Source: Clitopilus passeckerianus
Taxonomy: Eukaryota > Basidiomycota > Agaricomycetes > Agaricales > Entolomataceae
Length of the DNA: 64,000 nt
Assembly (NCBI GenBank): GCA_944990035.1
Contig: CALYLX010000145.1
Location: 992,001 to 1,056,000 of the forward strand
Reading direction: 5' to 3'
A program made the translations under genes and the position numbers. The notes below the pieces were generated by a model. The model worked only from the letters and a program-made list of their open reading frames with translations, did no database searches and was not told the DNA's origin. Positions 11,548-23,488 of the stretch are shown here, piece by piece. Position 1 is the first letter of the stretch, and each line of letters opens with the position of its first letter.

Positions 11548-13977
11548 ATGAGCGACAAGAAGAGACCATATGAAGGGAATGGAGATGCTGGTTCACATAA
11601 AAAACTGAAAAGGTATCATGCCTCTTTCTTTCTCTCCCTTACGCTGGACGGCCCACTGACTTGTTTTGTATCAATAGTGATGTAAGTCCTTCATGAAGCC
11701 TTGTCTCCTCCTGAGAAAAGGTGATTATCTGGTTATAAGACTCGTTCTGACTGAACCCTTTCTACATCTCTCTTGTCCATATCTAGACCGCATCCGCTGC
11801 TTCCGGGACTTCCATCATCGTACGTTGTCTTCCCTGCCTGCTTCTCCCCCGATTTGCTAATGACTCGGTTCCCTTCTTCTCTCTCTTCCATTTCCTGTTC
11901 TTTCTACGAAACCCAAACAGACCTCAGCCGATATCCTCGCAAAACGTGCCGAAGTAGCCGCCAAGCTTGCTGCATTCAAGAAAGATGCCCTCGGGTGGAC
12001 ACCCCCTGTCCGTGCGCCAGTCCCAACCAAACCCATTACAGCGCTCCCTTCCGCCGGGACTCCAGGTGCTACTACACCCGCATCTGGAGGAGCCGCCGCA
12101 CCCAACTCAGGTGTCATCAGTGATATTGCTAGGAGGGTTGCTGAGGCGAAGGCCAAGTTGGCTTTAGCAGGTGCCGCCGCTGGAGCAGTAAGGCTCATAT
12201 ACCCTTATTCTTGCTTAATAATTTTCTGACTTCTATCTTTGTAAAGCCTACACCTCCCGGCGGAAGGAAACCTGCTACACCTGCCGTTGCTTCAGGTCGA
12301 GGCTCTGGTGCTTCTTCCACTGAACCGGCACAGACGGGCTCGGGACTCAAGATGGCTGCACATCCTCTGTTATTGGATACGTCTACGACACCGCAGCCGC
12401 AGAGTAAGAAAGATAGGTATAAGCCTATGCAGCCGAAGTTTGCCACTATCAAGGTCTGTCCTATTCTTTTTCAATTTTGCAACTTAACTTATATATAATC
12501 TGATAGGCCAATGTTCGTAATGCCCCAACTCCGAGCCCAGCTCCAACACCTACAATCACACCCCGTCCTGAATCTGCAAATCCGTATACAGTTGCTGCTT
12601 CCGAAGCTCTCGCTGAGCAGTCAGCCTCTACTACCCTTGGTCTTAAGGAGAGGACAGGAAGAAATTTCAGGTTTAATCCGAAGGGCAAATATGTTGCGAT
12701 GGGGAACCAGCTGAGGCACGATAAGCAGCTTGAGGAGTTGAAGGCCAGAATCGCGGAGAGTGCGAGGAAGGCAGGCTTGGACGAGCGGTTGGGAGGTGTT
12801 GAGAGAGGCGTTAAGGTTTGTGCCATTTCCTAGTGTCAGTACCCCTCCTGAAACTAATATCGGCGCATCTCAGAGGGCACCCCCGCCTGCGGCTGAGTGG
12901 TGGGACGAGTCGTTACTTCCTACGAAGAATTACTCCGACCTCGAGTCCTTTGGGATGGAAAGGCTCTCGCTTGGGATCAAGAACGGAAACATCTCTGGCA
13001 CGGGGGATGCTTCGCCCGTTACGATATACATTCAACACCCCATTCCCATACCCGCGCCGATGGACAAGAGCAAGGTCGAGTTCAAGCCTCTGATGTTGAC
13101 GACTAAAGTACGTTCCTTGATTAAAGTAAAATGTGGGCATATGCTAACATTGGGGCGCATATAGGAACAAAAGAAGATGCGGAAACTTCGACGAGCTGGA
13201 GAGTTGCAAGATAAACGCGACCGTATCCGAATGGGTCTTTTACCTCCCGATGCACCTAAAGTTGGATTGAAGAACCTCATGAAGGTGTTGACGTCAGATG
13301 CCGTGCAGGATCCTACGAGAGTAGAAGCTAGGGTGAGGAGGGAGGTAGTCCAGAGAAGAGAGAAACACGAGAAGATGAACGAGGAGAGGAAGCTCGGTGA
13401 CGACGAGCGACGGCAGAAGCGTGAAGAAAAGCAAGCCCGAGAGGAAGAGCACGGCTTATTCGGCGCAGTGTTCAAGATCAAGATCCTCTCCGATCCTGCA
13501 CACCAGTTCAAAGTGCGGAAGAACGCGGAGCAGCACAAGCTGACTGGAGTGACGATATTCAATCCTGGTTTCTGTATGGTTTATGTGGAGGGGAGCGGGA
13601 AGGGGATTAAGAAATATAAGAATTTGTTGTTGAGGAGGGTTGATTGGACGTTGGAGGCGAGGGATAGGGGTGGGGATGTGGAGATTGATAATGGGGATGA
13701 GATGGACGAGGACGGCGGGAAGAAGGCTGAGTCCTCTGCGGCAGCAGCTGGTCCGAGCAGTGAGGGAACTGAAGGAGAAGGAGAGAAGAAACAGAGCTTG
13801 GAAGATAATGCATGCTACCTGATTTGGGAAGGACAGCTCAGGGAGAGGAGCTTCAACAACTTCAGAGGGAGGAGTTGTCCGACTGACCGAGACGCGAAAG
13901 AGGTGCTTGGAGAGAAGATGAAGGGCTACTGGGATGTTGCGAGGGCTTGGAAGGGCGAGGAGGAAGATTTAATTTAG
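11548..13977 (+). CDS. PRP3: U4/U6 small nuclear ribonucleoprotein PRP3
   Basis: PRP3 is a core protein of the U4/U6.U5 tri-snRNP in the nuclear spliceosome. Exons I can place: 11548-11612, microexon 11678-11681, 11787-11819, 11921-12187, 12247-12453, 12507-12815, 12874-13107 and 13165-13977. All frames agree only if the 4-nt exon is included. Family landmarks: RNFRFNPKGKYVAMGNQLRH; AEWWDESLLPTKNYSD; IYIQHPIPIPAPMDK; KKMRKLRRAGELQDKRDRIR followed by MGLLPPDAPKVGLKNLMKVL. The C-terminal DUF1115-type domain contains GVTIFNPGFCMVYVEGSGKG, KKYKNLLLRRVDW and CYLIWEGQLRERSFNNFRGR. A Lys/Glu-rich coil precedes that domain. The gene looks intact. Confidence 0.93.
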
Positions 13978-14314
13978 ATTATCGTGTATTGTACTGAGTC
14001 TGAAACGCGTCGATGTTTTGATCAAGCAGCCTCATGGTGTGCGTGCTTGTTTACGGCCACCACCAGCACGCAACGGGCTTTTAGTGTGATACACCCATAG
14101 AGCGCTGTGCAACCCTTTATAATGAGCACCACCACGCCCAAGAAGGGCCTTTTGTCTCCTACAACGTTCAACACGCGTTCGCTTCCCTCGAAAAGCTAAA
14201 CGGAATCGCGTAGCGATAATTATTAGCTTGATTTCGGCTTTGAACTAGGCAACATCGATCAGACTTACTATTAGGACAACGATCCAAGAACACTACTAAA
14301 ATTGAAGAGACGAT
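13978..14314. other. Intergenic between PRP3 and the NADAR gene
   Basis: 3' flank of PRP3 and probable promoter of the next gene. No gene seen. Confidence 0.5.
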
Positions 14315-15950
14315 ATGCAGACGACACAACCCCTGCCACCACTCCCTATGTCACCGCCAGTATCTCCACCGCCAGGACAGGTGCAGATGCACATGCAAGT
14401 GCCTACAGTGTGTTCAAGTTTCTTCCACATGGGCTGGAGCTCATATGTCTTTGGGATGTAGATTATCTTCCCCGTCAAGGGATCCGCATCTGGTTCGGGA
14501 CAAACCCAAGTCAAAGGACAACCGCAACAGGCGGATCTGTGTCAAGTGAGTCTATATCTACCTTCGGCTTCGACGCGGTCGTCTAATCATACCATAACCT
14601 CCCTTCATTTCTTCCTTATCCCACAATTTATCGATGGTCCACATCTTGGCTTGGCCAACACCGCCTACAGCACTGCAACCGCTTCCCAAAATCAATGACT
14701 GCGCAAGGCCACCAGCACCCGTTTTGCAGTAAAACATGTGCCAGGGAACATTTGAAACAGCAAGGACGGGTGAAGGTGAAGAAGGTCGCTGCTATACCTA
14801 AGGATTTGTGCCGGGTGAGTATATGCGCTAGCTACCTTCTCCACACTCGTTTGCTAACTTGCGCCTGTCCGTCTTCTAGGGATGCGGAAATCCTTGTTCG
14901 ATCACGCCAGACCCTAACAAACCGAGTACATTCATCCAACACACCCACTGTAGTAAATCCTGTGCACTACGATGGCCGCTCACCACGAGGACATGTGGGT
15001 TGGAGGACTGTGACGAGTATATTACCGGGGCTATGGGATCGTACTGCTCTGTTGCGTGTCAGAAGTATGTCCGGACTCGTTCCTCTTTATACCCAATTTA
15101 CTTGAAACTGATGAGAGGTTTATAGCCTGGCACAAATTACGCCTATAAGCGCAACATACTCCTCCGCTTCTTGGGCCACACCCTCTCCATCTCCGGCTTC
15201 TGCAATAGGGATGGGGTGTTCTCAATCTTCTGCATTGAACCCTTCGAAAACGGGTTCGTCGTCCTGGAAGAACCTCTTCAAACGCGGGCCAGTCCGGTTT
15301 TATAATAAGGATGACGACCATTATGGGTTCACGAATTTCTCGAACCATCCTATCGTGTATCAAAGGAAGACGTACCCTACGAGCGAGCATCTTTTTCAAG
15401 CACTGAAGGCATGTTTTCTCTCGCATTTAGTCACCTATATCGAGGATCCAGAACTTAAGGTTTATTACAGTTCATCGACCACAAACCCCAAATTGCAGAA
15501 CACATCCGGACGCACTCTGACCAAGCTCGGGTTGCGTTCTCGGAGGCTAGGCGGTATCAAAAGGAGGCGAGACCCGATTGGGGGAGTATTAATATTCAGA
15601 TGGTTCGTCTTTTCTCGATGTCGCTAGTTGTTCTAGCCTCCTCTTTGCAGAGAAGCTGACTTGCTTCCATGAGCAGATGGATCGGGTACTCAAGTTGAAG
15701 TTCACGCAACACAAAGATTTGAAGGAGGAGTTGTTGAAGACGGGCGAAAGGGAGTTGATCGAGGTGAGTGTATAGCATGCGGACCGCTCCTCGTACCCGT
15801 TTCTGATACGATATCTCTCTTCTCAAGGACTCGCCTGTTGATGCGTTTTGGGGTGCAGGACAGGATGGGTCGGGGAGAAACGAGCTTGGGAAGGCTTTGA
15901 TGAGGTTAAGGAAGGAGTTGCAGACACAGGCAAATGGGAAGGGGTCATAG
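14315..15950 (+). CDS. Cys-rich protein with C-terminal NADAR (DUF1768) domain
   Basis: A multi-exon gene starting with MQTTQPLPPLPMSPPVSPPP. The N-terminal half has spaced Cys/His pairs in repeated knuckles: HPFCSKTCAREHL, THCSKSCALRW and GSYCSVACQN, which suggests zinc binding. The C-terminal half is a NADAR domain: RGPVRFYNKDDDHYGFTNFS, TYPTSEHLFQALK, FIDHKPQIAEHIRT, VAFSEARRYQKEARPDW, MDRVLKLKFTQHKDLKEELL, ELIEDSPVDAFWGAG and GRNELGKALMRLRKEL. NADAR enzymes are N-glycosidases acting on ADP-ribose derivatives, and some remove ADP-ribose from guanine. The intron at 15409-15470 has a GC donor. Later introns begin at GTTCGT (after CAG ATG) and GTGAGT. The junction between the first exons (14390-14680) is uncertain. 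Confidence 0.82.
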
Positions 15951-17354
15951 TAACCTGGACAGGTTGTCGATGGACTCGCTGGCGAGTTCAATTTCTGTGA
16001 AGGTCAGATGATGGTTTTTGTAATGGAAAATATTGGATTATTCGACCAGTAACATAATTACACGACGTAAACCAGACCCCTTTGAAGTCCCAGCAAAAAC
16101 GCTGAAGCTCTTGCCGAAGTACAACGAGCGGCAGCTCTACATCGAATAGGGATTGAGATTTTTCTGTTAAAGTACGCATGGCCCACCTTTCCCTGTGACT
16201 GAAATTACCAGTGCAATGAGAGCATGCAATCACTCGGTGGCGCAGCCAAGCTTTCTTGGGTAACATACACCAACCCACGACTTGTCAGCAAGTTCCTTGT
16301 ACCTGAGCAGCTGCCCCGTACCGGCTTGATGTCAAATGATCAGACCACCGAGCATTTCCCGAGAAATAACGTTCGTTCAAGCCAGTGAATACGTCACGGC
16401 CTACCTGAAGACGCCACTCAGATGACTTGCTTTCGACATGGGCACATGGGAGAAAAGGTAGATAACCTTCTGATCCGGGGCGGCACAGGCATGGAGTCTT
16501 CAATTTGGTATCCGATAACCATATTGATTGATTTCCTACTAAAGTCTTTCTTACTTCAACACAAGCTCCGATGGCTGACTACCCCACTGCGTGGCTGCAT
16601 CCTAATGGCAGTACTGGTCGATAGGTTAGCGGCTCATGCTTCTTGTTGAAAAGCAGACCAACAAACGCTTACCCCTTCATCGCCGTCCGGTCCGTCGGTG
16701 CAGCTTCCAGAGCAGCATGCATCCGGATTCAGAGGGCAGCTGGCTCCTGAGGCACGGCACCTTCCTTCCAAAATGTCTAGGCAGGCTCGTTCAGCATTGA
16801 ACTTCAAGGCGAATCATTTAGACACGCACCACGTTCGAGGATATCTTCGACCTTTGGGAGTACGGAAGCATTGGCCATCCCGATGGAAAGGGTAAGGAAA
16901 AGCGATATGGTAGTGATGGGGAACCTCATCTTGACTGTACTATCTGAAGAGAGGTTCACGGTATCATCATGCCCGTTCTTTTATACACAGGCTGGCGCAT
17001 ACCACGGTCAGGATCAGAAAGGTCTGCCCGAGGTTTGGCATCAGACGAGTTACGACAGGAGCCCCATGACTTTGACATTGATGTTCTGGTCCTCAATCCA
17101 GGGCCATATTATCAGTCGAGATCCGTGGGGACAAGTTCAATAGTATCCATGCAGCCATTTCATTATCAAGAACAATGGATTATCGATATGAGGAGGTATA
17201 TTAGATAGTTCGCATAGCAAACGCTGGGGAAGGCCTCCAACCACATCCTTGCTACCAGGGCAGACGAGGGGTCTGCTTGCACCAGAGATTTGAGGGACAG
17301 ATGGTCGACAAGCATGTGCATAGCTGATAGAGTCTAGTTATCTGCCCGCGGTGA
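15951..17354. other. Intergenic with an unresolved possible gene remnant
   Basis: No convincing gene. On the plus strand there is a short frame MADYPTAWLHPNGSTGR at about 16572 that runs into a stop. Downstream open pieces (16698-16895, 16969-17208) include FEDIFDLWEYGSIGHPDG and DELRQEPHDFDIDVLVLNPG. They look gene-like, but I could not join them by introns, so they may be a degraded gene. Family not recognised. Confidence 0.3.
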
Positions 17355-18521
17355 TCATGTTTTGTCCTTGGCTGGACAAGTTTCTGCCCAGGATTGAACT
17401 CTGTTGTTATCCCATCGGCGCTTGCCGGCGTTCCGTGTATGCTTCGAAAGTGTTTCTCTGGATAAGTACCTCCCTCTCTTCCCCGACCTATCAATATGAA
17501 TTGGCCGGGTTCTGGGCGGGGTACGTCTGGCGCTATCCAAGGATTCGGCGTCGGAGTAGTCGAGGTCAGCTTCATTGGATCGTCTTTTGAACGACGAGAC
17601 ACGGCTGAACAGGGGAGGCTTCGTCCAAGCACTATAGATCTGGGCAATCGACTTCAAGATAGGATGCTGTTTAAATAGAGCCACAACGTCTTTAGTGAGC
17701 AGAAGATCCAATACACGTCCAATTTCGAGAATCGCAAATTTCGGGTGTAGATGACTCTTTAGCAGAGGAAGAGTGTCGAACGGATATTCATGACTGATAT
17801 AATTTTTGACGTCTGACTTGGCCGGAGATTCTTTCTCCCAGCGATGTATCACCACATCGGAAAGGCATTCATCGATAGGGACAAAACGGTAGAAGAACTC
17901 AGAGTTCTAGAATTCATGCTCAGTGGGTAGACGGCCAGAGATACTAGATTAGGTGTACCTTTATGATCGGGAAAGATTCTCTAGAAGTTTTCCAAACGCC
18001 ATTATTGAACAAGGGAGCATGATACTGTTTGACAATATGGTCTTCTGGGATGAGGATCCAACTTATGACATTACGAGATTTGAACCGGATTTGATGCAAT
18101 GAAGGCGTAACTGAAATGGAGGATCAGTATTGAGTAACTGCTAGTAGGCTTGTGTTGGAACCTCGGAAGATATTGTAACGTGAATCCAAGTTCAACGAGC
18201 CTTCTGGTATGTTCCAATGCCATTCGATCCCTGTGATCTGGGAAGAATGAATTCAATCACAAATGTAGGTATATCATGCGAATTTACCTTTTCGCGGTCT
18301 CGTGCTTCTTGTTGGGGGAAACAATGAGCGAAAAGAACCCCGTCGCACTCTGGAACGTTCTCTACCAGACATGCACCATGGTTGGGGTCCACAGCATTAA
18401 CCCGTGCTTTGACTGAATCAGCCAAAAAGTCTGGCGTGTCTATGAATGAGGATGTCCGGGTACTATCGCTCTCTACTCCACTGGAATCCTCCGAAGAGTC
18501 GAATTCTGACGATGAAGGCAT
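17355..18521 (-). CDS. HNH-nuclease-like protein, copy 1
   Basis: A spliced minus-strand gene starting at MPSSSEFDSSEDSSGVES. Exons give GACLVENVPECDGVLFAHCF, GIEWHWNIPEGSLNLDSRYN, then VTPSLHQIRFKSRNVISWIL with PEDHIVKQYHAPLF, FFYRFVPIDECLSDVVIH, and a tail PLLKSHLHPKFAILEIGRVL. This is the layout of the Agaricomycete HNH family: a Cys, an AHCFPx His motif, LNLDSRYN, then a His after a splice junction, then LLP/ILIPE. HNH proteins cut DNA using a metal-bound His/Asn/His. Here the second His region (LHQIRF) is looser than in copy 2. Copy 2 lies head-to-head about 1.07 kb away. A GTG-led extension upstream is not a start. Confidence 0.7.
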
Positions 18522-19594
18522 GCGTGATTGTTTTGGGGTGAAGAGGTGTTGGTTTCGGCTGGCCACTAAGGTAGACCTCGCCCATACTCAGCAGACACGT
18601 GACCTCAAAATGTGACAAATGCCGGATTTTTCGGATATCTATGCCCCACCCACTCAATTCTAATTATCGAAGTAAATAGGGTAGTCAGAAGCTGTATTTT
18701 ATAGTTATCCACAATCTGACTGAAGCTGTTCGCCCCATTTTGACTTCTCGACGGGCTGCGTCGTTATCAGTAGTTTTTGTCGGCGATAAGATTACACATG
18801 GTCAGGGTTCAACGCCGACAATGGAGGGCTCAGGGAGTTGAGAGCGCAATGCCCGTAGAATTTCAAATAAGATATTCCTGCACGTACCAGAATGGGCATA
18901 AGTGTACGAGGTCGCATTGCTCTTCAAAATCTATGGAAGGGACGAAAGGAAAGAAAATTAAAGGCACAGGAGCTTGAGGAATTTGCAGCGAGGGAGAACT
19001 ACCCAGTGCGTGAGCGATGCGTAGCCTGCGTTTTTGCGACTCCTATTCGAAGGGACTTGATGGGAAACAGGCTGCTTGGGCAAGCCGAAAGTATAAAGGA
19101 CATAGGTCACTACCTCCGAGCTGAAAGAAGGACCTGGAGGTTGCGGGAATCACTCGTTTTGACGGTACATTGGGTGTGAAGGAGCGGGGCACGGTGTCAG
19201 ATTGAATTTCCTAACGGGGACACAAATTGCTAATGTAATCTATCCACATGACCCGCGTCACATAACTGTCACTACACGTGGTATCGATGAGTATGGGCGA
19301 GGTCTACCTTATGACACTAACATCAGGCGGAGTCATCTTGGTTACGTTGCAAATACGTGTAAACATTAGCCCCTTGCTTCCTCGGTCAGATCAATTATCA
19401 AGTTGATGCCCATTGTTAACCTGGGCTACGTCCCCCTCTAGGAATTTTTTGCGAATGTGGGCGTCCATTATTCTGAATTTTGAAGCGCCGCTACTCATGG
19501 CCCAAAATTTCTACTATATCCGAGGCAACACCTGACCGTGAGGTATCAATCCCCCTTTGCATTTGAACACTACATTTACACCTTACACACATCG
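18522..19594. other. Divergent intergenic region between HNH paralogues
   Basis: Shared upstream region of the two HNH-like genes. Only short open frames without family signal. Confidence 0.5.
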
Positions 19595-21051
19595 ATGCCA
19601 ATCTCTGGGGAAGGTCAGCGAGGTGCTTGGGCTCCCCAGACAAGATCTGTCGGATTCAACGAAAACGTTGATTCTACTGAGCCTTCCGACTCTGAGGATC
19701 ATGACTCGGACTACGTCGAATCAAATGGCCAGGGCCTGGGGGCTATCCCTGGCTTGAACATTACGCCTTCCACGCGGAACTCTCAGCAAGGCTCCCGGCT
19801 CGTCCCCTTTACTGAGAGAGATAAAGATAGAGTCATTGCAGCCGCTCCAAATGGGAGAACCTGTTTGATTCGTGGGTTGCCTGGGAGGTGTGGCGTTGAG
19901 TTCGCCCACTGTTTTCCAAGAGCTGAGATGAAGAACAAGAAACTCGTGAGTACCTCTCAAATTCGGGCTCCAAACTCCTCCCCCCTTACAGCTTTCTCTG
20001 CAAGATGGATGCTATCGAGTATAACTGGGGTTTGGGACGAAAGGAACTAAACCTTGACACACGAAGTAATGTCATTTGTCGTGAGTGCTGTCACCACTAG
20101 AACTCATACCCCTGGCACAATGCTAAGTTATGAAACAGTTGACGCCCTCCTCCATAATCTACACGACCAGAGCCATGGTGGTAGCTGGATGTTGCTCCCT
20201 ACCGAAGACATCATTGACAAGTATTATGCGCCCATCGCGAATTTGCAGTCCTTGAGGGATCAAAATGCGCCACCACCCGGTATCCCAGACAGGGGTTACC
20301 ACGCCGAACAGGTATGTCCGAATTTATTTTTTATACATCCCATTAAACGACGCCCCAGGATGAACTATTCGTATATCGTTTTGTCGTTATCAACGCAGAC
20401 GTTATGCACCACACCATTATAACAATTCTAGCAGATATTGATATGGATCGCCCACTTACTCAAGCCCATGCAACACATCACTACTTCCCCTACGATGATA
20501 TGCCTCAATTCACCAGTCATCTTCACCCTCGCTTCGCCTTCCTCGCAGCTGGGTCCAAGTTTCTCAAAGTTCCTAGTGCCGAACGCTCGGAGTTGATGGA
20601 ACAATATCCAAGCATCGCCAAAATCGAGGACATCTACCATGCTTGGACCAGTCCTCGCCCCGCTTTTACAGTTGAAGGTGGTAACTCAACGGGCGGTGGT
20701 CCAGATGATGACAAGAAGCCGCCGAGAAACAAGCCTGATGATGACGACAACAGTAGCAATTGGACAGGCAAAAGGCAGTACCTCGGCGATTCAAAGTCAA
20801 ACTCTTCCAACAAGCGTCTGCGCTCTAGAAACCAGAGCCCAAGTGGTAGCAAGTCGAAGTCAAACGCCCCGTATACTCAACGGGGTTTGAAGGACAGTTC
20901 TGGCGGGTCTTCCTGTCTCTCGACGGAGACGCTTGTCGAGGACGAAGGATCTGTCGAGAAGTGGCATGTTTGGGGTATGACTGGCTTAAAAGGGTGGATT
21001 CAGAACCTCTCTGACGAGGTCATTGAAGTCATGGATAAATTGGATCTTTAA
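19595..21051 (+). CDS. HNH-nuclease-like protein, copy 2
   Basis: A plus-strand paralogue of the gene at 17355-18521. The start ATG gives MPISGEGQRGAWAPQTR and an acidic linker. Exons then give GRTCLIRGLPGRCGVEFAHC with FPRAEM, MDAIEYNWGLGRKELNLDTR with SNVIC, and DALLHNLHDQSHGGSWMLLP, TEDIIDKYYAPIANLQSL. After an intron follow DELFVYRFVVINADVMHHTI and FTSHLHPRFAFLAAGSKFL. The candidate metal and catalytic residues are the His of FAHCFPR, the Asn of TRSN and the His of LLHNLHD. The C-terminus is Ser/Lys/Arg-rich and disordered (RNKPDDDDNSSNW). The tail of copy 1 aligns with FTSHLHPRFAFL and with the EDIYHAWTSP segment, which supports common descent. Confidence 0.75.
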
Positions 21052-21847
21052 CCTCTACCTTTGACCGCGGGATGAACATATTAGTATTATACTCGTTGCT
21101 ATCAAAAGTGATGAGAATTTCATAAGCGAGTGTCGCCACGCGTCTGGCTCGTCGAGATACATCCCTTCGTAAAATAACTCAAGGCTATCTTTGTGATTCT
21201 TCCTGCTTACAGAAGCTAGATCTATACTACTATACTATGTGTGCAGCATTATGGGTTATATAATGTTGTTTTGCGTATTGCAGGAATGGTATCGTGTCAA
21301 ATCTGAGTCATTTCAATACTTTTGATGCTGCAAAGTCCTATCAAAATTCAATGAGAAAGAACAGCCTCTTAAATACAATTGAGGCCTATAATAGACTAAT
21401 TTATGTCCTCCAAAAAAGATAGGCAGGTCAGAAATATGGGTCAGGCTGCTCCGTTATGAGGCAAACGCTAAACTATTCGAGGCATACTTTTGATGACTGA
21501 GCTGAGGTTCAGATCAGCAACGAAACTCTTCCTCAAGCACGCATAACTCACTCTTGCGGTCTGAGCAGCTCCTATAGCCCAGAAATAACCTATTATAAGC
21601 TATCACCAGAAGGAACAGATATTCCATTCCCTGTACACTGTTCGACAGAAGCATTTGTCAATACAACCGCAGAAAAGATGCCTGTTACATAACTCTCATC
21701 ACTTTTGACGGCAGCGAGTACCAGTGGGCGAAACTCTTAGATCGTAAACGCTATATATCTTTTTGATGTATCTCGTTAGTCCAAAAACTTTGTTAAAAGC
21801 TATATAATGGCATATATAGTAAGGCTGGCTCCCCTACTTTGAACTTG
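21052..21847. other. Intergenic, AT-rich
   Basis: No gene seen; many short runs of A/T around 21200-21460 and 21760-21830. Confidence 0.5.
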
Positions 21848-22335
21848 ATGCCCGGCCATCCCCAGGCTGCTCCTGCTGCTATTCCTCTTCTTTCCGGGCC
21901 TGCTGGATACCCCCGAAACCCACGCAAACGTAACTTTCAGCAAGTCGTCCCGCAAGAACTCAACGGCGCAGCCTCCTCAGCAGGCACCTCTTACACCTGC
22001 TCAACAATACCACCAGTAGTATCAGCAATAGCAGCAAGCTCAATCTGGCGGTCGTCTGCCTCCCCATCATCAACAATCGATGCCTACCCCTCGTCCGCAC
22101 CCTCAAGCCCACAGGTACACTCTCACCGAAGCGTCTTCTCCACCAGACTCTCGTCCCGGTAGTACATGCTCCTGCTGGCTCTGGTCGTGGTCGTGGAGGT
22201 GGTAGCATGGATAGTGGCCCAGGTTGTCTCCAGGACTTCTCCGGCTACGGTCTCAGCCCTGCTCCTATCCCAGAGGCCAGATACGAGTTGAGACGCGGGA
22301 TCGGTGGCGTAAACCTGCGAACACGGGTGTGGTGA
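21848..22335 (+). pseudogene. Broken Gln-rich/RGG-type N-terminal gene fragment
   Basis: Starts MPGHPQAAPAAIPLLSGPAG. After one frame change it reads a Gln-rich stretch (PPQQAPLTPAQQYHQ) interrupted by TAG at 22017-22019 and 22029-22031, both inside CAG/CAA runs. Later come PTPRPHPQAHRYTLTEASSP, a Gly/Arg segment (GRGRGGGSMDSGPG) and YELRRGIGGVNLRTRVW before a stop. The order (Gln/Pro-rich, RGG, then a segment like RxGxGxxxxNLRTN) loosely recalls the N-terminus of basidiomycete Argonautes. This identification is weak. No downstream PAZ or PIWI sequence is seen. Confidence 0.35.
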
Positions 22336-22543
22336 GTAGGTGTAACCCCGCGTCCTACCGCGCGAACGAGATCCTTAGTTATAGGGATCTGATAAAAGGT
22401 CACTGCCGTGCCGTGCATCGTGATCCCAGGAATCTTCATGAACTTTAGGGAGGGTTGCGCCAGCTCTGATCTGATAGCATTGTTCTGACTGAATGAACCA
22501 ATAGCCTTTGCTATCAGCTGCGCGGTGGCATCTTGTCGGGCTT

Positions 22544-23316
22544 CTATGAGTCGCTAACGTTAATGATGTCAATGGGCGAACGAACTCGAGCTCGACTAGG
22601 TACCTTATCGTCCCGAATCAGCAGAAGTGTATTATCCTGTGCTGAGATACAGACGTCAGTCTCTGCCTGGACCCATACACCGCACATCAAGAATGCTAAC
22701 ACTTCGTGCGTATGAACAGCGCGATCGGGTTCGTCGAAGTCCATAAAACGCGGTAGGAAGGCGGCGTAGTGATCTGTAGCTGCTTCGTTCTTGAAGGGAT
22801 TCATGGCATCGCGGAGGTATCTGAAGAAGAGCCGTTCATCCTTGGTAAGCCTTTCTGCCAGAGGCTCGGTCTGATGATTGAGGACAACTTCGGGAACGCC
22901 GGGAGGTGGAAGCTCAGCAATGCCAAAGAAATCGCGAGGATCGCGAACGTGTTCGACCGAAATAAATGTTAAAGAAATCAAGCTCGTTGACCGACCAATC
23001 CCTCCCGGACTTGGCGGATATGATGAAATTTGACATGCCAGAGAGTCTAGTGGAAGGTGATCGAGGCCAATATAGTGAACTCGTTTATCCACGTTTGGAT
23101 TGGAACGTACTACCACTTCGGCGAAGTCTGAGATAGCAGTCTTTGTTTGCCCTCTGTAATGCGCGAACGCACTGGCCCATTCGTTCGCTTCCTTTTCCCC
23201 AAGGATAGATGGCGAGGAGTGGTGTATCGCTCATTCATTAGGTTGATGACTTGCACCCCAAAAATCAACGTCTTGAGGTAGTCCCTGTTACCGCCTTCCT
23301 CCCTGGCTGTAAGCAC
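22544..23316 (-). pseudogene. Frameshifted fragment of an unrecognised protein-coding gene
   Basis: A minus-strand frame reads RDYLKTLIFGVQVINLMNER with YTTPRHLSLG, then must lose frame in the GGGG run near 23201. It continues as EKEANEWASAFAHYRGQTKT with AISDFAEVVVRSNPN, then KRVHYIGLDHLPLDSLACQI, ERLFFRYLRDAMNPFKNEA and a stop at 22544. The codon content looks like a real protein over about 240 residues in total, but one missing base separates the two parts and there is no clear start. Function unknown. Confidence 0.45.
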
Positions 23317-23488
23317 GAATGACTAATTTCAATGTGATTAGATGCTACGTAAGAGAGAATATAAGATTAATGAGCGACGAGGGAATTAAACAGAAGTAGT
23401 GACCGCTAGGCGCGACTAGCACTGCAAAATCAAAACAAAAAAATGAGCGTGTTTACCAATCACTCAACCAAGTAAATCCCTCTGGTGC

